Source: Catonia carolina
Lineage: Eukaryota; Arthropoda; Insecta; Hemiptera; Achilidae
DNA length: 64,000 nucleotides
Assembly: GCA_035578175.1 (NCBI GenBank)
Contig: JAQMRL010000006.1
Location: 66,014,001 to 66,078,000, forward strand
Reading direction: 5' to 3'
A program made the position numbers and the translations under genes. Below the pieces are notes generated by a model. The model was not told where the DNA came from. It saw only the letters and a program-made list of their open reading frames with translations, and did not search any database. Below, one piece after another: positions 56,488-64,000 of this stretch (positions within the stretch are counted from its first letter, which is position 1; each line of letters opens with the position of its first letter).

Positions 56488-57589
56488 CTTCGATCTTAAG
56501 GTCAGTTCATATGATCATGCACCAATCGTTTCCATAACGGAGCGTTTCCGACAAGACATCTGAGCTGTCATTCATATCATCAGACAAAATTCAACACTGG
56601 AAGCCAAATGTTCAGTAATAACGGAGCGTGAACATTTGTAACAATCAACCTAAACGTAAGAGGTTTTCCTCACGCAAAATGTTCAAAACTAAGAAGGTTG
56701 AGGGAGAATATTGGACTTTATTTCTCCCCTAAAAAGGCAATAAGGTGTATCCCAAAAACAGAACTTTTCAGAAAGTGCATTCAAAGTTTAAATTGCGGGC
56801 GTTTTCTTGTAAATGACTTTCTAATTGAGTACTTTATGTATGGTTATAGTTTTAATGTTCTGTTTATGACTACATAATCAAAAATTTGTAAAAAACTTGT
56901 TAAAACCCTAAAAACTCAGTTAAACCATTTTACCTTAATGGGAAGAAATCCGAAAAAATAAGTGAAACTATGGCAGAAAGGTCTACCCACTGTTTACAGC
57001 CATTTCATTAATTGCGTCAAACGCAGTCTATATTGGCAAAAAGCTGTAAAGTCCATTTACCCCTTTTTGCCTCAGCATGAATAGAAGAATAGAATAGCAT
57101 GAATAGATTACCTTAGGCTGTATGAATATACAGCCTAAGGTTGGACATAATCTGAAACTAACACCAAAACAAAATCTCATTGTGTACGAGCAGCAAAACG
57201 GTGTATTAAGTTCATACACCTTTTTGCCTTATGGAATGACTGTTCACGAGCAGCAGTAAACATAATGTAAAATATGGTATACACCTTTTTCTATGTTTTT
57301 TTGGATAGTTAATTTTCAGCATTTCATAAGCAAAAGGTATTATTTGCGCATACATCCTTCTGCCGTGTGCCTTTCTCTAAATGCAATGATTATAAAACAT
57401 ACCAAAAAGAAGCATAATCCATTTAACCCCTTTTACCATTGACTAAAACTATTTTAACAACACAGTTTACTAAAGTAAAAAATATTAATCGCACATACAT
57501 CATATTCCCGTTTTATAGCAATGGGATTTTCAGTGTTTTCAGAAAGGAAAACTGGTGAAAAGAATTCATACATCTTTTTGCCAATCTTT
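56488..57589. other. No gene; short hairpin at 57110-57141
   Basis: ACCTTAGGCTGTAT/ATACAGCCTAAGGT with a 4-nt loop at 57110-57141. Recurrent phrases CACCTTTTTGCC and TTTACCCCTTTTTGCC at 57055-57580 suggest a decayed repeat. Nothing coding. Confidence 0.45.
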
Positions 57590-60500
57590 AAAATACTCTT
57601 CGCTACTGCATCGTAGTATAAGTAACAAATTTTTAATTAGAATAATTGGCGTATATGATATGCACATCGGAACGTAATGTACAAAATGAAAAACATATTA
57701 TTCTACTTAAACATTGTTCGTGTAGATAGGAAGAACAACAACAGTACTTTAACAATAACATAGAACAACAATAATAATAAATAACAATTTTTACGCTGTA
57801 TTCCAAGTAATAAAATATAGATAATTTGTATAGGCATGAACTTAATAACCGGTCATCTGCTGAGTAAAGTTTCTCATATCTTTAAATAAAAAATTTTCAA
57901 AAGGAAAAACTAATATTCTCAGATGAATCCCTCTACTCACCATCTGATTGAAAACCTGTTCAAATTGCCGTCAAAAAATTCAAGAACTCAAAATTTGAAT
58001 TCGAAATGAAATTTTAACAATTCTTCATTTAAATCAATATATTGTAAAAAGATGATAATTGTGGGGATGTGAACGAAGCTTATGAATAGGCATTGATGGG
58101 GCAGTTACTGACGAATGGCCGGTCTGTTGTCTTCCTACAATAGACAAAATTATTTTAACCATATAGATTTGAAAATGAAAACAATGACAATAATGTAAAA
58201 GTTTTCAGTGGTCTGCTACTAGCAGTTCATGTAACAAACCGATGCGTTTAGCATGCAAATTTATTTTGATAGCCTTGAAAACTGTCGCTATTTTAATCCC
58301 AGCCTGTTAAGATATCATCCAAAAAGATTAATTAGGAGGGCGACTTAAACTTTCTTTAACACACTTCAGAACTTATAAGGGCATCACTGTACCCAAAATT
58401 TTGCTTTTCGTTCTTTTACTCCCGATGACTCACGAACATACTCAAGACTGTATCCTTATTCGAAAGAGTACAATTAATTGAGATGTGTTAACTGCAACTC
58501 GGCTACTATTCTTTCGTAAGATTTATATACGAAATAATTCTTAGGACTAAACACACCTTCGTGTTTCAAAAAATGACATCGTTGACACAGTAAAGACAAA
58601 AAGAAACTACAGTAGCACTAGAGCTCAAGAACTAAATTTCAATGCTTATAAAATTTTATCATTAAATACGGTGTGGCCGACAGACATGTTAGGTGACGTG
58701 AAATTTAGAAATACGTTACTTCTACCTTCTTAAAGTTATGATTGCTTCGTTTTTGGAACACCTGATACTGTTAATAGGGGCGACAATAGGCGTCTCTACA
58801 GATGGTCAGGCACTGCCAAATGAGTTGGTTGAGAGTGATTCCGACTTGTGCTCAGATAAGCTTTGGATAATGAATAATGATGGAGACAGATCGATGGTGT
58901 TGGATATTTGTGAAGCGTTTAACAAAATGTGTGTGCTAAATGTTGAAGACTGATAAGTAGCGGATCCACATTTTTTTGTCGTAAGGGTAGTTCTATGATT
59001 GATATTTTATGTTTTGTGTTAATGAAAATTTTTAGCACAGCTACGGGTTCAAAAATCAACTGTAAAAGATTCTTTCAAATCATTTCTCTACAGATGATAA
59101 GGTGTAATGAGAAACGGTAGGAATGCTATGAGATCACTTGTACCCTTTAACATAGCTAATGGCAAAGTTTCGATAGGGATAGTATAAGACTCATGTGGAA
59201 GTCAGGTGGTAGGATTTTATGACTAAATAAGTTATTACCTACCTTAATTTTATGAATCATCTATGAAAAAGTTTTTAATAATAAAGCCATAAATTTCTAA
59301 AACTGCCATTTCGATTAAGAAATTTAAGATTACAATGATAAAAAAAACGTGTTTTAATTAGCGAAAAAATTCTTCAAGCTATAAATCAGGAAAATGTACT
59401 AAATAATACAGAGTTACTGGGCAACAAAATTTCAACATTGACATTTCTTGATTAGTTATTCATTTACAACATCCAAAATGATCTGAATAGCAGTTCCCGC
59501 TTTACTAACAACAAATGCAACGACAACTCCAGGTTCTTTTAAAAACCTATTTTATAATAATTTATGAAACTTTTCTTTCAAGCCGTACTACCCGTTAACA
59601 GTATCGGGAATTTAAAATAACGAAACAATCGTAACTTTAAGAAAGTAGAAGTAACGTATTTGTAAATTTCGCGTCATTCAAGATGACTGTCGGCAACACC
59701 TTATTTAGTGTTAAGATTTTATAAAAATTAAAATTTAGTTCTTGAGGACTAGTACTACTCTAGTTTCTATTCGCATCAACTGTATCGACGATGTCGTTCT
59801 TTGAAACACGATGGTGTGTTTAATTCTGAGAATTATGTCACTGTAAATCTTACAAAAGAATATAAGACGAGAAGCTGTTAATATTTCTCAAGTACACTCA
59901 TTCGGATAAGGATACAGTCTTGAGTATGTCTGTGAGTCATGGGGAATAAAAGAACGCAGAAGAAAAGTCTCGGCCACCAGTGATAACCATGGAAGTTCTG
60001 GAGGTTGTAAAAGAACGTTCGAGTCGCTCTCCTAATAAATCATTTTGAATGATATCTTAACAAGCTGAAATTTCAATAGCGACTGTTTTCAAGACTACCG
60101 AAATGAATTTGCATGCTTAATGCATCGGTTTGTTACATGAACTGCTAAAAGTAGACCACTGAAAACGTTAATATTATTGTCATTGTTTTCATTTTCTAGT
60201 CTCTATGGTTTAAATAATCTTACCTATTGTAAGACCGACAATAAAAGACCGACCATTCGTCAGTAATTGCCCTGTCAATGCTTATTCATAAGCCTCATTC
60301 ACTTTCCCACAATTATCGTTTTTTATAATAAATTGATTTTCTTTAAGAAGTTTTGAAATTTGTTTTTTATAATTGACTTCATTGAATTTTTTGAATGGCA
60401 ATTTCAAGAGGCCTTCAATCAGATAGTTTGTAGAGTGATTTATCTGAGAATATTAGTTTTTCCTTCAGAAACTTTTTATTTATAGATATGAGAAACCTAA

Positions 60501-60745
60501 CTCAGCAGATAACCGGTTATTAAGTTCATGCCAAAAAAAATAACTTTATTTTATTACTTGTAATACAACGTATAAAATGTGAAATACCGTTGTTATTCTC
60601 TCTATCTATTCGAACAACGTTTAAGTATATATTTTATATTATGTAGGTTACGTACGATGTGTATATCACGTACGCCATTTATGCTAATTAAAATTTTGTT
60701 ACTTATACTACGATGGTGTAGTAGAGAATATGTTAATGGAATTTG
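57590..60745. mobile_element. 3.1-kb element with inverted arms over 1.1 kb
   Basis: Left arm about 57590-58755 and right arm about 59612-60745 are inverse copies along their length. Examples: GCATCGTAGTATAAGTAAC vs GTTACTTATACTACGATGG; GGCATGAACTTAATAACCGG vs CCGGTTATTAAGTTCATGCC; GTGGTCTGCTACTAGCAGTT vs its partner at 60139; AATACGTTACTTCTAC vs GTAGAAGTAACGTATT. The arms carry many substitutions and indels, so this is old. The spacer of about 860 bp holds the small frame at 58738-58953. Other R2 copies in the window resemble the right arm. Arms over 1 kb recall Galileo/foldback elements; no transposase was identified. Confidence 0.75.
58738..58953 (+). CDS. Small frame of uncertain status in the long-arm element
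   Basis: 71 codons from ATG, MIASFLEHLILLIGATIGVS, then an acidic stretch LVESDSDLCSDKLWIMNNDGDRS. The first codons lie in the inverted arm and the rest in the unique spacer. I do not recognise it. It could be an exon of a transposase or chance; codon evidence is weak. Confidence 0.2.
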   Translation: MIASFLEHLILLIGATIGVSTDGQALPNELVESDSDLCSDKLWIMNNDGDRSMVLDICEAFNKMCVLNVED

Positions 60746-60960
60746 TTTTTGAAACTGAAATGTTCATTAAAATTTATATAGGTTGAGTTTTTAGTACTGG
60801 TATTCTTTAAAACGAACTATGTTAAAAATTATTGAATTTTTTTCTTATTGAAATATGAATTATTAGTTACTTCTTTGGAGTAATAATGAAAATTACAGAC
60901 ATTAAACGTTGAATTGTTTGGATGTAAATGCTTGATTCAGAATGAAATAGGAATGTTAAG
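60746..60960 (+). repeat. R2 continuation beyond the inverted arm
   Basis: TTTTTGAAACTGAAATGTTC, AAAATTATTGAATTTTTTTC, ATTAAACGTTGAATTGTTTG match 47130-47320. Confidence 0.5.
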
Positions 60961-62130
60961 TACAACATGACAATGGGCATTATGTCGGTTTCGACGGGTG
61001 CAGTTACTGTCCGAAAGGCAGCTATTGTTGTCTACATTGAGTTATTGGGTGTATGACGTTGGGTCAGCAGACGTTGGGAACGGTTAGAATGGTATCCTCA
61101 TAGAATGGTAGCAGACATGGTAACAAGCGACCCTTTCACCAGTAATAAAACACAATAGGCGACCTACACGAATAAAACGCAGATTTCCTTAAACCTCCGG
61201 TCCCTCAGGTAGATGGTCTCGTCCAGTTTACTTTACCCTAAATTTACGTATTGTAAAATTAATACAATGGGTAAAATAAATAAATATATATGAAATTTAG
61301 ATTTTGTTTGTTGCTCAATACAGAGTTGGAAAATAAGATGAAGTAAATCAACATAAAAATTTAAAACTGTATTTAATAATAATACACTTTTTAATCTACA
61401 AAATATTGTCAATTTTTTGATTCTTAAAATTTAGATAAATAAATCAATTACTTTTTCTGTTGAATTTAAAAAAATAATTTTCAACCTATGGTCTAGTCCT
61501 TCCAAAATCACCAAATTTCATTACTCATGCTCTATTAGCAAGCCAGTTTCTCGGAGCAACATTACGTTGTTTTTTTTATGTAAATACGTTGTTAGAACAA
61601 AAGAAAATTGTGTTTTACTATGGTATTCATTTATTTCACCAGTTTACATTATGACTTAAAATAGCTTTCTGCAATAATAAAAATTTAAATTCTTAACTTT
61701 AACCATGAAAAATGTTGATATTCAAGGCTAAGCACGTTTTTCGTTGTTGTCATAAACAGTATTAGTTACCTCCCTTAAAAAAATTTCTGAATAGAATCTT
61801 TGCATAGCCTCTTCCACTAGAAAGTACAGCTTAAGCTTAAAAAAATTATCCGCTTTCAGTTTTTAATTAGAAGGTTGCCTTTTGTATCCTTATGGAAAAG
61901 CCTTTTCTTAGCGTTATATATTACTTAAGGAAAGGCACACATTAGTAATTTTTGAATGGTTGGTGTATTTACATTCAGTTAGTCCTAAAACGCACTAAAA
62001 AACAAATTTAAAATTTTGACTTATGGGTTAAAAGAGTTAATTCTACGACTTTTTGGCCTAGTCCAAATCTTTTTGATTTCTCTTTACCGTCATCAAAACT
62101 GTTCTGAATTTTTCTTTTTCTTGCATTATT
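60961..62130. other. No feature recognised
   Basis: A somewhat GC-richer stretch at 60970-61220 without a readable protein, then AT-rich DNA. Confidence 0.4.
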
Positions 62131-63450
62131 TTATAGACGCGGTGGTGTAAAATAGTATACAGGTAGTCTACTGTTTCAGATTCTACCGCTCGTAGATCTG
62201 CTCAGTAGATACGTTTATTGTTGGTCACGAAATAAGATGGTCTGGTCGTAGTTTGGGTTTTTACTAGAGCATTTGTTCATTGAATTTAAAAACATTCTTT
62301 GTTTTACAACAAACTCTCTTAATACCAGTGTTAGTGTTGATAAAGTCCCAGAAATTTAATAATTTCTTCTTTCCGACATAAGTGGCAAGTAAAACTTTGT
62401 CTGTTGCGATGGTACAGCCAATTTTGTTTACTCGCGTACCGGTCGGTTACAGGATACAGGATGGCAGCTCGTTCGCTCGCTGAGATCGTACTACGACATG
62501 TTCCAGTGTTAAAAATATAAATTATGTAAAATTGACAGAATGGTACGTTTTAAGATTAGAATGTTGAAAGAAACAATAACATTTTCTGTTTCAAGGATTC
62601 GACATGACATCACACCCACAGTAGATCCGTTTCGGTAGATCACGAAATACAGATGTTCAGGTGGCAGTTTAAGGTTCCATACTGCATTCGCTCATTTAGT
62701 CTTGAAAATATTTGGTTATAAAGAAGTCTATTTATACCTGCGTTACTGTTGATATAGTCAAAGTAAACTTAAAATTGTATCTCTAAAATATTTGTGGCAA
62801 GTAAAAATATTTCTCCTGCGATGGTACCGCCCGTTTTGCTTACTCGCCTGTCGGTAGGTCGAAAATACAACAAAAAGGCCCAGCGGTACTGTTTAACATT
62901 AGATTGTTGAAAAGAATATTAAAATCTTCTGTTTCATTGCTTCGAAGTGTCCATTAGGTAGATCCAGTTCGTTAGGTCGCGAATACGAGATGTGTGGTGG
63001 CAGTTTGGGTTTACCCTACTGTAAATTTCGTTTATTTAATCTTGGAAAATTTTTGGTTATACAAAAAGTCTCTTAATACCTGTGTTACTGCTGATATAAC
63101 TTAAGTTAATTAAACAGTTAAATCTTTCCAATAAAGGTGGCAAGGAAAAGTATGTTTCTTGCGTTGGTACCGACAATCCCACAAGTGGATTTTTTCGTTA
63201 GGCCACGAAAATGAGATGATCTGGTGATAGTTTGGGTCTTTTGTTCTGCATTCGTTCATTTAATGTCCAAAAATATTTTGTTATAAAAAAGTCTCTTAAT
63301 ATCTTTGCTACTGTTAATATCGTATAAACCTAACAATTTCATCTCTTCAAAGTACGCGGGAAAAAAATGTCTAGTGTGATCGTACCGCCCGATGTGTTTA
63401 TTTCGAACGGCGTGATAAAACTTTCCATTCACAAATTTAAATATTGACAA
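62131..63450 (+). repeat. Degenerate tandem array, about four units
   Basis: The phrase TTGGTTATA-AAAGTCTCTTAATACCTGTGTTACTGTTGATAT (variants) recurs at 62289, 62707, 63047 and 63268. GATGGTACCGCCCGTTTTGCTTACTCG and GGTCACGAAATACGAGATG...GGTGGCAGTTTGGGTT variants recur between. Spacings of about 418, 340 and 221 bp show unit-length drift. No coding; a 64-codon reverse frame at 63256-63450 is chance. Confidence 0.75.
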
Positions 63451-64000
63451 AACAATAGCGCTTAATTTTTATATCTGCGGTCTCATAGTTTTTAAAACAA
63501 TCGAAACCCTTCAAAAATTTTCTTTGTTTTACCAGAGTATATTAAGAGAAATAAAATTAACAACAAAAAAAGATTCCACTAGTTTTAATTTACAAGATTC
63601 CAATTCCAAATTTCCATTTATCCAAATCCATTTTCCTTGTTCAGTAGTTACACAACACTTCATAGGGTACATAATTTCTTGCAATGAATAATTTATTCCC
63701 TAAGCCATTTTTAGAATACCAGTACAATATATGTTATGTATGATTAACCGAACATCCGAATTTCCGACCAATTACTAAATAGTTACTACGGAAAATAACT
63801 TTTTTGGGTTGTTACCAACATTTCTGGTTTGTGATTCACCCTTTAGATCTCACTGATTCAAATACGAGTACTTCGTGTACAGTATATACACAATATGAGT
63901 AAGCAAATAAACTAATACTTCCGGTAGACCAATTTTGATGATCTTGCGGGTCCGGTAGAGGACCTAACTTAGTTTCAAATTTCAAGTACGTACGATGTTC
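63451..64000. other. No feature recognised
   Basis: AT-rich window end. The main exon of gene 3 is not here. Confidence 0.45.

Overview
This is a window of AT-rich, intron-bearing animal DNA. The transposons point to an insect: DD34D mariner, Tigger/pogo, Jockey-, RTE- and R1-like LINEs, a Penelope-like element, tRNA-derived SINEs, and a 17.6/297-type LTR element with a tRNA-Ser primer site. I cannot name the species. There are no bacterial operons, CRISPR arrays or rRNA genes, and no tRNA gene I trust.

The only host genes I can support are three copies of one unrecognised family, hidden by 7-8 kb introns full of transposons. Gene 1 (+) has a signal-peptide exon at 16186-16308 and its main exon at 24663-25037. 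Gene 2 (-) has the same pair at 43156-43031 and 35647-35255. Gene 3 (+) has its signal-peptide exon at 55418-55543; its main exon probably lies past the right edge. All three share a 5' flank, a candidate non-coding first exon and a phase-0 junction. The product is a small protein of about 142-148 residues: signal peptide, short ectodomain starting CVESRP, one transmembrane segment, cysteine cluster, and a conserved DYxxAAxGC...VD...DxWY tail.

Layout: 0-1.2 kb, 5' end of an LTR retrotransposon (-). 1.2-10.6 kb, mariner pieces and a long dispersed repeat (here R1), invaded by a Jockey LINE and a 1.2-kb foldback element. 10.8-13.7 kb, a nearly complete RTE LINE. 14.5-25.2 kb, gene 1, whose intron holds a GC-rich insertion with 15-bp target duplications, a pogo-type MITE, a second RTE copy, RT relics and a SINE. 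25.2-34.9 kb, repeats and DNA-transposon relics. 35.1-43.7 kb, gene 2, whose flank and intron hold a LINE ORF1 relic, a full-length 3.6-kb LINE with 11-bp target duplications, and transposase relics. 44.4-47.6 kb, R1 (-) interrupted by a GC-rich island, then R2 and R3. 47.6-48.2 kb, a Penelope-like GIY-YIG end with a hammerhead-like core. 50-51 kb, a tandem repeat. 51.6-54.7 kb, R2, R1 and a MITE. 54.9-55.5 kb, start of gene 3. 55.75-56.5 kb, a Tigger-derived MITE. 57.6-60.7 kb, a 3.1-kb element with inverted arms over 1.1 kb. 62.1-63.45 kb, a degenerate tandem array.

All similarities come from reading by eye; no alignments or searches were run.
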